64,000 bases of DNA from Rhodothermales bacterium (GTDB lineage Bacteria; Bacteroidota; Rhodothermia; Rhodothermales; JANQRZ01): the NCBI GenBank assembly GCA_039944855.1, contig JBDUXZ010000034.1:1-64000 (forward strand). Reading direction: 5' to 3'. Below the pieces are notes generated by a model. The model ran no database searches. It was given only the letters and a program-made list of their open reading frames with translations, and had not been told where the DNA came from. The stretch's first letter is position 1; each line of letters opens with the position of its first letter. Made by a program: the position numbers and the translations under genes. Shown here piece after piece: positions 1 to 7,238 of this stretch.

Positions 1-1
1 G

Positions 2-232
2 GCGGCGCTGCCGATCTTCTTCACGGGCTACGCCATCGAGCGGTGGGAGGGGGCGGTGTTCCTCGGCTGCTACGTCGCGTACACGGTCTATCTCATCCTC
101 GATGCGGCGGACCACGCGGCGCTCGACGAGTACGGTGCGGCTATGCTCTATTTCGTCCTGCCGCTGCTGGCGCTGACGCTGGCGGTGCTCGCGGCGCGCG
201 CCCTGCGTGGACAGCGGCAGATCGGGTCGTGA
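2..232 (+). CDS. Na+/Ca2+ exchanger family protein, C-terminal fragment
   Basis: The reading frame is open from the window edge and stops at TGA 230-232, giving the last 76 residues of a protein that starts outside the window. The segment PIFFTGYAIERWEGAVFL followed by a hydrophobic helix (YVAYTVYLILDAA) and a second one (MLYFVLPLLALTLAVLAARAL) matches the C-terminus of CaCA-superfamily (YrbG-like) K+-dependent or K+-independent Na+/Ca2+ antiporters, where a 'GY.I.RWEG' stretch precedes the last two membrane helices. These proteins exchange cytoplasmic Ca2+ for Na+ or H+ across the inner membrane. The transposon starting at 391 inserted about 160 bp downstream, so the gene itself is intact here. 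Nothing can be said about the ion-binding acidic motifs, which lie upstream of the window. Confidence 0.75.
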   Translation, partial: AALPIFFTGYAIERWEGAVFLGCYVAYTVYLILDAADHAALDEYGAAMLYFVLPLLALTLAVLAARALRGQRQIGS

Positions 233-382
233 AGCGGGCTAGGCATTTAAGGGGCGTTTCATGTCCCAGCCCCGGCCGTCCCCAACTTTAATCTCTCGTT
301 GATGCGAAGGGGGGGGCGATGTCACGAATTTAGGGGCTGTTCATCACGCAGTCCCTCGGCCTCAGCCGGGATCCTCACCCCT

Positions 383-390
383 TTAGTTTT
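383..390. repeat. 8-bp target-site duplication, left copy (TTAGTTTT)
   Basis: TTAGTTTT lies immediately outside the left inverted repeat and is repeated exactly at 4312-4319, immediately outside the right one. Eight base pairs is the duplication length known for IS1595-family transposition. Confidence 0.9.
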
Positions 391-421
391 CGCACCTGTA
401 AAGTTAGCGCACGTAGCCCCT
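391..421 (+). repeat. Left terminal inverted repeat
   Basis: The first 31 bases pair with the complement of 4281-4311 at 27 of 31 positions, and the outer 25 at 23 of 25. Only 56 bp separate it from the GTG start of the cargo gene, so any element-borne promoter for that gene must lie in or next to this repeat. Confidence 0.88.
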
Positions 422-477
422 GACGGTGAAAAGTTGGGGTTCGATGAAATCGGCGGGGCGAGGTTGTCGAAGGAAGC

Positions 478-3351
478 GTGAAGGCCGATATTCTCGGCAC
501 ACCCCTTGCCCCCCCTCTCTCTATGCCTCGACACACTCCCGCCGCCGCCCCTCTCTTCGAGGGCGAGCTTACCGCCGCGCCCCCGTCTTCTGCAATCCGG
601 CTCAACGCAGCCGGTCGCCTCGTCGATTTCCTAGACGCTGAGAAGACGCGGCCCGATACGCCGGAGGAACGGGTGAGACAGGAGTACGTCCGAACGCTCG
701 TCGAAGAGTACGGATACCCGAAGGAACTCATTGCCCTCTCGGTCCCGATCAGCACGGGGTCAACGCACACGAAGGAGGCAGACATCGCCGTGTACCTCAC
801 GCCGGAAGCGCGTGCCCACCGGAGGCAAGGGGAGATCGCGTTGATTGTCGAGACGAAAGCCCCGGACAAGACTATCGGGCAGAATCAACTGGCCTCCTAC
901 GTCTTCTTCACCTCGACAGCCGGGGCCGTTTGGACGAACGGTGCGGAGGCTACCTACTGGCGGCGGATGTGGAAGCCGCAGAACCACCTACGCGATTGGA
1001 CGAACATCCCTCGCTATGGGGAATCGTGGGATTCGGTGGGGCACTACACACACGGTCAGTTGCGACCGCCCCGGAACCTCAAACAGGTTTTCGACAGGTG
1101 CCACAACGCCATTTACAAGGCGGGGAGCGGGAGCGAGATGCTCGCTATGGACATGGTGAAGGTGATCCTAGCGAAGTACCAAGACGAGATGGAAGCGGAA
1201 GGGCCGGACTCCCTGTGTGCGTTCCGCTGCACGCCCGAAGAGGCCGAATCTGAGGAAGGGCGGGCGGCTGTGGCCCAGAGAGTAGCGAACCTCTTCGCGG
1301 CGGTCGTCGAGTCACACCCGGAAGTGTATAACGAGAGAGACGAGATCGGGATTGATCCGGCCCCCCTCGCAACCGTCGTCGGCGAACTGCAACCCTACCG
1401 CTTCGTCGCTGACTACGACGACGAACAGGTGTATGATGTGATAGGGACGGCCTTCGAGGTATACATGGCCGATCACCTCAAAGGGGAGAAAGGGCAGTGG
1501 TTCACGAACCGCTTGCTCGTCGGTGCGATGGTCGAGATGTTGGCCCCCACTGATAAGGACGTGATCCTCGACCCGGCGTGCGGGCCGGGCGGCTTCCTAG
1601 TGGCCTGCCTGCGCCGTGTACGGCATCACATCGCCCAAACCACGCCGTCACAGGTCGCACAGCACGCGAAGTTTCTAAAGGCGTCCAAGCGTGTCTTCGG
1701 GATCGACGTTGCTCCGCACCTCGTGAAGGTGGCGAAGACGAACATGATCCTTAACGGGGACGGGCACGGCGGGATCGTGCGAGGGAACACGCTACAGAGC
1801 CCCGTCAAGCTCCCCCCAGAGTTCAAATTGCGCCCGGACGCGGGCCGGTACAATCTGCGCCCAACCCGAATCTTCGCCAATCCGCCGTTCGGCGACAACC
1901 CCGAACTCCGGGTTAAAGACACGGAGATTCTAACGCAGTTCGAGGTCGGTCACGAGTGGGAACGCGGCGACGGGCATTGGCTACGCAAGACAAGCCGGAT
2001 AGTGACGGGAGGGGTCCCGCCCGAACTCCTGTTCTTGGAGCGGTGCATCGACTGGCTAGAGCCGGGCGGCAAGCTCGGCATCGTCATCGCGCGGGGTGCG
2101 CTCGACAACGTGAAGGCGCTAGCTGCCCGTCAGTACGTGCTGAGGCACGCCCGGCTGCTTGGGGTGATCCACGCGCACCCCAACACGTTCAAGCCGTTCA
2201 ACGGCACGAAGGCATCCGTTCTGCTCGTCGAGAAGAAGGGGCACGTAGGCTTCGAGCACGACGAGGATTACCCCGTCTTCATGGCGATAAACCAGAGCAT
2301 CGGCCAAGACTCAGAGGGGCGGGACGTATACAAGCGCGACAAGAACGGGAAGGTCGAAGTGGACGCCGACGGCGTGCCGGTGCTAGACCACGACCTCGAC
2401 ATGATCGCCCACGCTTGGGCGCAGTTCGAGAAGGGAGAGGAGCCGGATTACGAGGCGGCATGGACGGTGCCGCTGTCTCGTATCACGTCAACCCCTGAGA
2501 TGCGGTTCAACCCCACGCGCTACGCTCCGAAGGCGGAAGCGGCGTTGTCTGCCGTGCTAGAGATGGCAGGCTCCGATGAATGGGAGGTTGAGCAGATCGG
2601 CGACTTTGCCACCGTCTTCGAGGGGGAGCGTTTTAAGCGGCCCTATGCTAACAAGGGCGTAGACAGCGGCGAGGGCGTCGTCCGGTACTACACGCCGAAG
2701 GCTTTCTTCGAGGCGAGAGGCGAGAGCGCGAAATACCTCGACTGGAATAAGGCGAACGCTACCCAAGAGAGACAGCTCACGGAGCTGACGCTACAGACGG
2801 ATTGGATCGTCATTGCCAACGCGGGCACGGCGAAGAAGGGGGCGCTTGTTGGCAGGGTTGGACTCACGACGACCGAACACGCGGGCTCAATCGGTAGCAA
2901 CAACTTGACGCGGATCGTGGTCGAAGACCCCGAAAAACGCGCCTATCTCTACCGCTTCCTTCGCTCCGATCTAGGCCACGAACTGCTGTTGCGGAACGTG
3001 TACGGGACGAACCAAGATCACGTTGACCTCGACGACGTGAAGCGCATTCCGATCCCGTTCCCGAAAGACAAGTCGAGACTGCACGCGATAACGAAGCGTG
3101 TCGAGAAAGTGAAGTCGCTTCGTGAGCGCGCCGCCGTTCTCGACCGGGAGGCAGGCGAAGCACTAGACAGCGTGCTCAAAGACGTAATCAAAGCGAGCAC
3201 AGCCGAGAGTGCAGAGGATGCGCTACCGTTCCCCGATACCGATCTGTCCCCAACAGCACAGCGGACAATACAACGGATGCTAGACGAGGGCGACGACAAG
3301 GGAGCCGCTGACTTCCTTACGCAGCTTGGCGAAGCGTCGGAACCGGAGTAG
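478..3351 (+). CDS. Single-chain restriction-modification protein (nuclease, N6-adenine methylase and specificity domains)
   Basis: The 957-residue protein joins three activities. An HsdR_N-type PD-(D/E)xK nuclease domain covers about residues 60-170, with D102 and the ExK pair E125/K127. An N6-adenine methyltransferase covers about 320-640, with SAM motif DPACGPGG at 365 and catalytic NPPF at 468-471. A target-recognition, HsdS-like region covers about 690-905, ending in a helical 'conserved' segment rich in Arg and Glu. No helicase/translocase motor is present, so cutting is expected near the recognition site as in type IIG-like enzymes rather than at a distance as in type I. The GTG at 478 follows an AAGGAAG-like ribosome site; ATG 523 is an alternative start with no such site. 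The 3' end overlaps the convergent transposase gene by 35 bp. The gene lies wholly inside the transposon. Confidence 0.82.
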   Translation: MKADILGTPLAPPLSMPRHTPAAAPLFEGELTAAPPSSAIRLNAAGRLVDFLDAEKTRPDTPEERVRQEYVRTLVEEYGYPKELIALSVPISTGSTHTKEADIAVYLTPEARAHRRQGEIALIVETKAPDKTIGQNQLASYVFFTSTAGAVWTNGAEATYWRRMWKPQNHLRDWTNIPRYGESWDSVGHYTHGQLRPPRNLKQVFDRCHNAIYKAGSGSEMLAMDMVKVILAKYQDEMEAEGPDSLCAFRCTPEEAESEEGRAAVAQRVANLFAAVVESHPEVYNERDEIGIDPAPLATVVGELQPYRFVADYDDEQVYDVIGTAFEVYMADHLKGEKGQWFTNRLLVGAMVEMLAPTDKDVILDPACGPGGFLVACLRRVRHHIAQTTPSQVAQHAKFLKASKRVFGIDVAPHLVKVAKTNMILNGDGHGGIVRGNTLQSPVKLPPEFKLRPDAGRYNLRPTRIFANPPFGDNPELRVKDTEILTQFEVGHEWERGDGHWLRKTSRIVTGGVPPELLFLERCIDWLEPGGKLGIVIARGALDNVKALAARQYVLRHARLLGVIHAHPNTFKPFNGTKASVLLVEKKGHVGFEHDEDYPVFMAINQSIGQDSEGRDVYKRDKNGKVEVDADGVPVLDHDLDMIAHAWAQFEKGEEPDYEAAWTVPLSRITSTPEMRFNPTRYAPKAEAALSAVLEMAGSDEWEVEQIGDFATVFEGERFKRPYANKGVDSGEGVVRYYTPKAFFEARGESAKYLDWNKANATQERQLTELTLQTDWIVIANAGTAKKGALVGRVGLTTTEHAGSIGSNNLTRIVVEDPEKRAYLYRFLRSDLGHELLLRNVYGTNQDHVDLDDVKRIPIPFPKDKSRLHAITKRVEKVKSLRERAAVLDREAGEALDSVLKDVIKASTAESAEDALPFPDTDLSPTAQRTIQRMLDEGDDKGAADFLTQLGEASEPE

Positions 3352-4219
3352 CAACCTGAGTAAGCATCGCGCCGAAGATGCCCTCTTCGCTGTTCCGGTG
3401 GTTGTACCGGAACGTGTGCTCGTCTAGGTACCCCTGTAGCTTGCGCCGACTCACGCCCCGATGGATGCGAAGGATCGCGCTCTTCGGGTAGCTCCAAAAC
3501 CCCTCTAAGTGGTTCGTGTGGACGTTCTGCCCGTCGTCGGTCGTATAGGCGTACTGCCGCTGCTTGTGCAGCACGCGCCCGTGCTCGAAGCCATGATCGG
3601 GCAGCACGTCGTACACGTTGAGTTCGTCGGTGTAGACCGTCGTACCCTCTTCGATGTGCTGAGTAAGGAATGGCAGCACCGTTGCCCGCTGCACGTTGTC
3701 AACGGCCTTCACGACGATCTTCCCGCCGCGCTGGACTGCCCCGATCACGGGCACCTTCCGCGTGCCGCGCCCACGCTTCGAGACGCCCCGGATACGCGGG
3801 CGTCCGCCGATGTAGCACTCGTCGGCTTCCACGATACCCGACAGGGAAGGGGACTCGCCGAAACGAGAGCGGATGAGGTTGCACATCCGAAGGGCGGTCG
3901 GATACGAGACGCCGATCTCGCGTTCGATCTGCTTTGCCGAGAACCCCGCCCGCGTCTTTGAGAACTGCCAGATCACGAAGAACCAATCGGGCAGGGATAC
4001 GCGGGACTTCTCGAAGATCGTCCCCACCGTGGGGTGTACGTGAGAACCGCACTCCTGACACGAGTAGCACTTCCGCTCCACGATCAGATGATGCTTCGTG
4101 ACGCGCTCACACTTCCGGCACGGGATACCGTCCGGCCAACGTTGACGCCGGATGAAGTCGAGGCACCCTTCGGTCGTGCCGAAGAGGGTGAGGAAGTCGC
4201 GTAGGCAAAGCTCTTTCAC
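3317..4219 (-). CDS. IS1595-family transposase
   Basis: This 300-residue protein would move the surrounding element by DDE transposition. An N-terminal zinc ribbon has CxxC pairs at C34/C37 and C54/C57, typical of the Zn_Tnp_IS1595 domain. The catalytic ISXO2-like domain follows, with first Asp in EADECYIGGR (D133), second in VYTDELNVYD (D198) and a third acidic or Asn position in HTNHLEGFWS (N236 or E239), then the family's RxxLQGYLDEHTFRYN tail. The start codon is GTG (complement of 4217-4219); no strong ribosome site precedes it. Length is normal for the family and there is no frameshift, so it appears functional. It reads from the right end inward, converging on the R-M gene. Confidence 0.92.
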   Translation of the reverse strand: MKELCLRDFLTLFGTTEGCLDFIRRQRWPDGIPCRKCERVTKHHLIVERKCYSCQECGSHVHPTVGTIFEKSRVSLPDWFFVIWQFSKTRAGFSAKQIEREIGVSYPTALRMCNLIRSRFGESPSLSGIVEADECYIGGRPRIRGVSKRGRGTRKVPVIGAVQRGGKIVVKAVDNVQRATVLPFLTQHIEEGTTVYTDELNVYDVLPDHGFEHGRVLHKQRQYAYTTDDGQNVHTNHLEGFWSYPKSAILRIHRGVSRRKLQGYLDEHTFRYNHRNSEEGIFGAMLTQVATPVPTLRQAA

Positions 4220-4280
4220 AAGGTATCCCGTTGATGTAGAACAAGATACCTAATGAGGGTGTCAACCCATGTCACACCCT

Positions 4281-4311
4281 AGGGTGTACGTGCGGTAACT
4301 TTACAAGTGCG
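4281..4311 (-). repeat. Right terminal inverted repeat
   Basis: This is the partner of 391-421, read on the minus strand. It ends at 4311 and is followed directly by the duplicated target TTAGTTTT. Confidence 0.88.
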
Positions 4312-4319
4312 TTAGTTTT
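4312..4319. repeat. 8-bp target-site duplication, right copy (TTAGTTTT)
   Basis: Exact copy of 383-390. Removing 391-4319 would restore a continuous intergenic sequence leading into the lipoprotein gene at 4342. Confidence 0.9.
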
Positions 4320-4341
4320 TGCGTACGCATGTACGCCTACC

Positions 4342-4947
4342 ATGAAGCAGACCCTTTCCATCACGCTCGGCACGCTCGTCCTCGCTGGCGCACTCGTCGG
4401 CTGCCAGTCCCCGCCGCAAGACGACCTCACCGCTGCGCAGACCGCCCTCGCCGCCGCTGACGAGGCCGAAGCCGACCTCTACGTGGCCGACCTCTACGTC
4501 GCCGCGCAGGACTCCTTCGCCGCAGCTCAGGCCGAGATCGAAGCGCAGAACGCGGAGTCCCAGCTCTCCCGCAACTACGCCCGCTCCAAGTCCCTCCTCC
4601 AGTTCGTCACCGAGACGGCGACCCAGGCTCAGGCCGAGGTCGAGACGCGTAAGGTGGCGATGGTGGCGGAGACCGACGCCCTGATCCTGCAGGCCGACGA
4701 AGCCGTCGCCCAGGCGCAGGCGATCATGGCGCAGGTCCCGGCCGGCGAAGACAGCGAGCTCGCGCTCGTGACGGTCGGCGAGAGCGCCGGCACGGCGGCG
4801 TCGACGCTTGAAGAAGCGAAGGCAGCGCAGGCCGCAGGCGACACCGCCCGCGCGCACGAACTCGCGAAGACGGCCCTCGAGCAGGCGAACGCCCTCATCG
4901 AAGAGCTCAACGGTGCGATGACGACGACCGTGGCCCCGATCAGCTGA
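4342..4947 (+). CDS. DUF4398-type alanine-rich lipoprotein
   Basis: A 201-residue lipoprotein: the N-terminus is a signal peptide ending in the lipobox LAGALVGC, with the lipidated Cys at position 21. The mature part is almost wholly helical, built of Ala/Glu/Gln-rich heptad-like stretches such as AAQDSFAAAQAEIEAQ, as in DUF4398 periplasmic lipoproteins, whose molecular role is not established. The next gene downstream encodes a membrane protein with a similar Ala-rich helical part fused to a transpeptidase-like domain, so the two may act together in the envelope. The ATG is 22 bp from the transposon's target duplication, so the natural promoter was probably separated from the gene or replaced. 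A terminator-like hairpin follows at 4961-5011. Confidence 0.7.
   Translation: MKQTLSITLGTLVLAGALVGCQSPPQDDLTAAQTALAAADEAEADLYVADLYVAAQDSFAAAQAEIEAQNAESQLSRNYARSKSLLQFVTETATQAQAEVETRKVAMVAETDALILQADEAVAQAQAIMAQVPAGEDSELALVTVGESAGTAASTLEEAKAAQAAGDTARAHELAKTALEQANALIEELNGAMTTTVAPIS
4471..4500 (+). repeat. 15-bp tandem duplication inside the lipoprotein gene
   Basis: GCCGACCTCTACGT(G/C) occurs twice in direct succession, adding a second ADLYV unit to the protein in frame. Confidence 0.8.
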
Positions 4948-4960
4948 TCGCGGTGACGTG

Positions 4961-5011
4961 AAACCGCCGCCCCGGCCGTCACGCATGTGGCAGCCGGGGC
5001 GGTTTACTTTT
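4961..5011 (+). terminator. Rho-independent terminator after the lipoprotein gene
   Basis: AAACCGCC..CCCCGGC (4961-4976) pairs with GCCGGGGCGGTTT (4993-5005), followed by ACTTTT. A 3-base bulge in the left arm is needed. It ends 24 bp before the next start codon, which would partly uncouple the two genes. Confidence 0.7.
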
Positions 5012-5034
5012 GGCCCCCCGAGCCCGCCGCCCCG

Positions 5035-6240
5035 ATGCCGAACCGGATACCGCCCCGCCTCCTCATCGCCCTCAGCGTAGCGGCGCTGTTGGTCGGGGCC
5101 GGCTGGCTCGTCCTCCTCGTCGTGGCGCCCCAGCCGCCGGTGCAGGCGTTCGTGTCGGCGCAGCACGCGCTCGGGCAGGCGCGCGACGCCGAGGCGGCCC
5201 GCTACGCGCCGCGGGCGTACCGCGCCGCCGAGCGGGAGTGGGACGCCGCGATCGCCGCGTGGCAACTGGAGAACGGCCGCTTCTTCGCCCTCCGCGCGTA
5301 CGATGCCCTGGAATCCCAGGCCCTGCAGGCGGCGCGGACCGCGGAGCAGGCCCGCCTCCGCGCCGTCGCCACCCGCGACTCGCTCCGGTGGATGGCGACG
5401 GCCGGGGCCGATGTCGTCCGCGACCGGTTCCTCGTCGTCCACACGACGGCCCGGCAGATGCCGTTCGACTCCCTCCGCTACGCCGACATCGCGGCGGCCC
5501 GCACCCTCCTCGGTGATGCCGATGCGGCCGTGCGGCGCGGCGATTTCCTCGCGGCGGCGGGCAAGGTGGAGCGGGCGGCGCAGCGCCTGCACGCGGCCTA
5601 TGCCGAGGTCAGCGCCACGCTCGACCTCTACCTCGCCGACCTCGCGGCGTGGCAGGCGTGGCAGCAAGAGGCCATCGCGTGGTCCACCGAGCACGACGCG
5701 CCAGCGCTCGTCGTGGATAAGATGGCGCGGCGGTTGTTCGTCTACGTCGGCGGCGAGGTCCGGCACACGTTCCCCGTCGAGCTTGGACCGAACTGGATGG
5801 GGCCGAAGCGGCACGAGGGGGACGAGGCGACGCCGGAGGGCCGCTACCGCGTTCGCCGCAAGCGCGCCGTGGGCGCGGCCGACACCACGCTCGCGCTCGA
5901 ACTCGACTACCCCAACGCCGAGGACCGGCGCCGTTTTGAGGCCGAGCGCGCGGCGGGCACGCTTGCGCCGGACGCCCGCATCGGCGGGACCGTCGAGGTC
6001 CACGGAGCGGGTGGGCTCGGCACCGACTGGACCGATGGCGCTGTCGCGCTCGCCGATGCCGACGTGGAGGTCGTGTTCGACCTCGTGGGCGTCGGCACGC
6101 CCGTCGTCATCGTCGGCGCGCTGGAGGAGCCGGCTTTCCTGCGGCCCGCGCCCCCGCCCGACCCACTCGCGCCCCGGTCGACCCTCCCGATCTCCGCCAG
6201 CCCCGGTGCCTTCCCCCGACACGACCGCTCAGTCCGCTGA
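5035..6240 (+). CDS. Membrane-anchored L,D-transpeptidase-like protein lacking the catalytic cysteine
   Basis: Starting from ATG 5035 the 401-residue product has a short basic N-terminus and one membrane helix (LLIALSVAALLVGAGWLVLLVV). An Ala-rich helical region resembling DUF4398 follows to about residue 220. The C-terminal YkuD-type domain has VVDKMARRLFVY, a TPEGRYRV segment and the conserved VHGAGGLGTDWTDGAVAL block. In active L,D-transpeptidases this block reads HG..G.G.DWT.GC(V/I)AL; here H323 is kept but the nucleophile position is Ala336 (codon GCT). The fold is therefore recognisable but peptidoglycan cross-linking through a cysteine is not possible unless another residue replaces it. 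An upstream in-frame GTG at 4987 lies inside the terminator and is less likely as a start. It may serve as a peptidoglycan-binding or scaffold protein together with the lipoprotein encoded upstream. Confidence 0.78.
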   Translation: MPNRIPPRLLIALSVAALLVGAGWLVLLVVAPQPPVQAFVSAQHALGQARDAEAARYAPRAYRAAEREWDAAIAAWQLENGRFFALRAYDALESQALQAARTAEQARLRAVATRDSLRWMATAGADVVRDRFLVVHTTARQMPFDSLRYADIAAARTLLGDADAAVRRGDFLAAAGKVERAAQRLHAAYAEVSATLDLYLADLAAWQAWQQEAIAWSTEHDAPALVVDKMARRLFVYVGGEVRHTFPVELGPNWMGPKRHEGDEATPEGRYRVRRKRAVGAADTTLALELDYPNAEDRRRFEAERAAGTLAPDARIGGTVEVHGAGGLGTDWTDGAVALADADVEVVFDLVGVGTPVVIVGALEEPAFLRPAPPPDPLAPRSTLPISASPGAFPRHDRSVR

Positions 6241-6248
6241 CGCGAGCC

Positions 6249-7010
6249 TCAGTCCTCGTGCGAGGCGGGGGGGAGGGCGAGGCGGTAGCCGCGTCCGCGG
6301 ACGGTCTGGATCATGTCCTTGAGGTCGTACGCCTCCAGCTTGCGGCGGAGGAAGTACATGTACACGTCGACCATGTTGGTGCCCGTGTTGAAGTCGATGC
6401 CCCAGACGGCGTCGAGGATCTCGTCCCGCGTGCAGAGGGCTTCGGCGTGGTCCACGAGGAAGCGGAGGAGGGCGAACTCGCGCGGCGTCAGTTCCACCTC
6501 GTCATCGCGGACGAAAAAGCGGTGGGCGGTGAGGTCGAGGCGGAGGTCGCCGAAGCGGCGGACGGCGCGCTGCTCGCCCTCGGACGGGCGCGCCTCCTTG
6601 CAGGCGTCGACGAGGCGGCGGTAGGCGAGGACCTTCGCCTGCAGCAGGGCGAGGGAGATCGGGAACGAGAGGGCGTCGTCGGCCCCGGCGGCGATCGAGG
6701 CGACGGCCGCTTCGGGCTCGCCGCGCGTGAGGGCGATGACGGGGGCGCTCGCCGCCCGGCGCACGTGGTAGCAGAGCGTGTTGAAGGCCGGCGCGTCATC
6801 CATCGCCCACACCGCGAGCACGGCCTCGGCCGAGCCCGCCGCCTCGACGATCCGGCGTCCGTGGTCGGACAGCTCGTGCCGGTCGTTCACGAGCGGGCGG
6901 GGCGCGAACACCTCGATCCGATACGGAGGCGGACAACTGATCCGCACGGCCGCTTCCATCGCGGCATCGTCGCTGACGAGGCAGAGGGTGGGAGGGGAGG
7001 AGGACGGCAT
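6249..7010 (-). CDS. OmpR/PhoB-type response regulator with atypical receiver
   Basis: The 253-residue product has a receiver-like domain (about 8-125) and a C-terminal winged-helix DNA-binding domain (about 150-245) with ELTPREFALLRFLVDHAE, the DEILDAVWG loop and the terminal VRGRGYRLA hairpin. In the receiver, aligning VLAVWAMDDAPAF with the usual 'DLVLLDLMLP' strand puts Trp at the phosphoacceptor Asp position. The invariant Lys in the last strand is Phe (ALSFPIS instead of the usual TKPF). The early acidic pair D14/D15 is retained. DNA binding is thus expected while phosphorylation by a histidine kinase is doubtful, and no kinase gene is nearby. It is transcribed divergently from the DUF1015 gene across a 228-bp gap. 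A TTG 15 bp upstream is possible but less likely as start. Confidence 0.85.
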   Translation of the reverse strand: MPSSSPPTLCLVSDDAAMEAAVRISCPPPYRIEVFAPRPLVNDRHELSDHGRRIVEAAGSAEAVLAVWAMDDAPAFNTLCYHVRRAASAPVIALTRGEPEAAVASIAAGADDALSFPISLALLQAKVLAYRRLVDACKEARPSEGEQRAVRRFGDLRLDLTAHRFFVRDDEVELTPREFALLRFLVDHAEALCTRDEILDAVWGIDFNTGTNMVDVYMYFLRRKLEAYDLKDMIQTVRGRGYRLALPPASHED

Positions 7011-7238
7011 CGGCGGAGGGGGCAAAGGGAGGCGGGGCGGACGAAGGTAACGAGTCTGCCGTGCCCCGCGGTGCAGCGGTGCCGCCGCACGCCGATCGGA
7101 GGGAGATGGCGGCGCTGGAACCGTCCCGGTCCGTCGTCTTTATCTTCCACTGCCCGCCCCGCCCGGACACGTCTGCCGCGCGGGGGCTAGCTTGGCCTCT
7201 CCTCCTCGCCGCTCTCCCCTCCGACGCCCCGCATCTTC

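Larger units (their letters stand above)
391..4311. mobile_element. IS1595-family transposon carrying a restriction-modification gene
   Basis: The element spans 3,921 bp. Its ends are inverted repeats, 391-415 on the left and 4287-4311 on the right, identical at 23 of 25 positions; the common core is TGTAAAGTTA followed one base later by CGCACGTA. Both ends are flanked directly by the same 8-bp sequence, TTAGTTTT. Inside are two convergent genes: a fused restriction-modification gene on the plus strand and an IS1595-type DDE transposase on the minus strand. The repeats, the duplication and the intact transposase indicate a complete and probably recent insertion. It lies between an exchanger gene and a lipoprotein gene, whose start codon is only 22 bp beyond the duplicated target. 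IS1595-family elements are known sometimes to carry passenger genes; a single-chain R-M cargo is the notable point here. Confidence 0.88.

Noticed and set aside
233-382. Possible small gene between the exchanger and the transposon
   Set aside because: Short frames there have no ribosome site and no family resemblance; the G-run makes chance open frames likely.
4312-6222. 636-residue open frame on the minus strand
   Set aside because: It is antisense to the lipoprotein and L,D-transpeptidase-like genes, rich in Arg/Gly repeats typical of shadow frames in GC-rich DNA, and matches no family.
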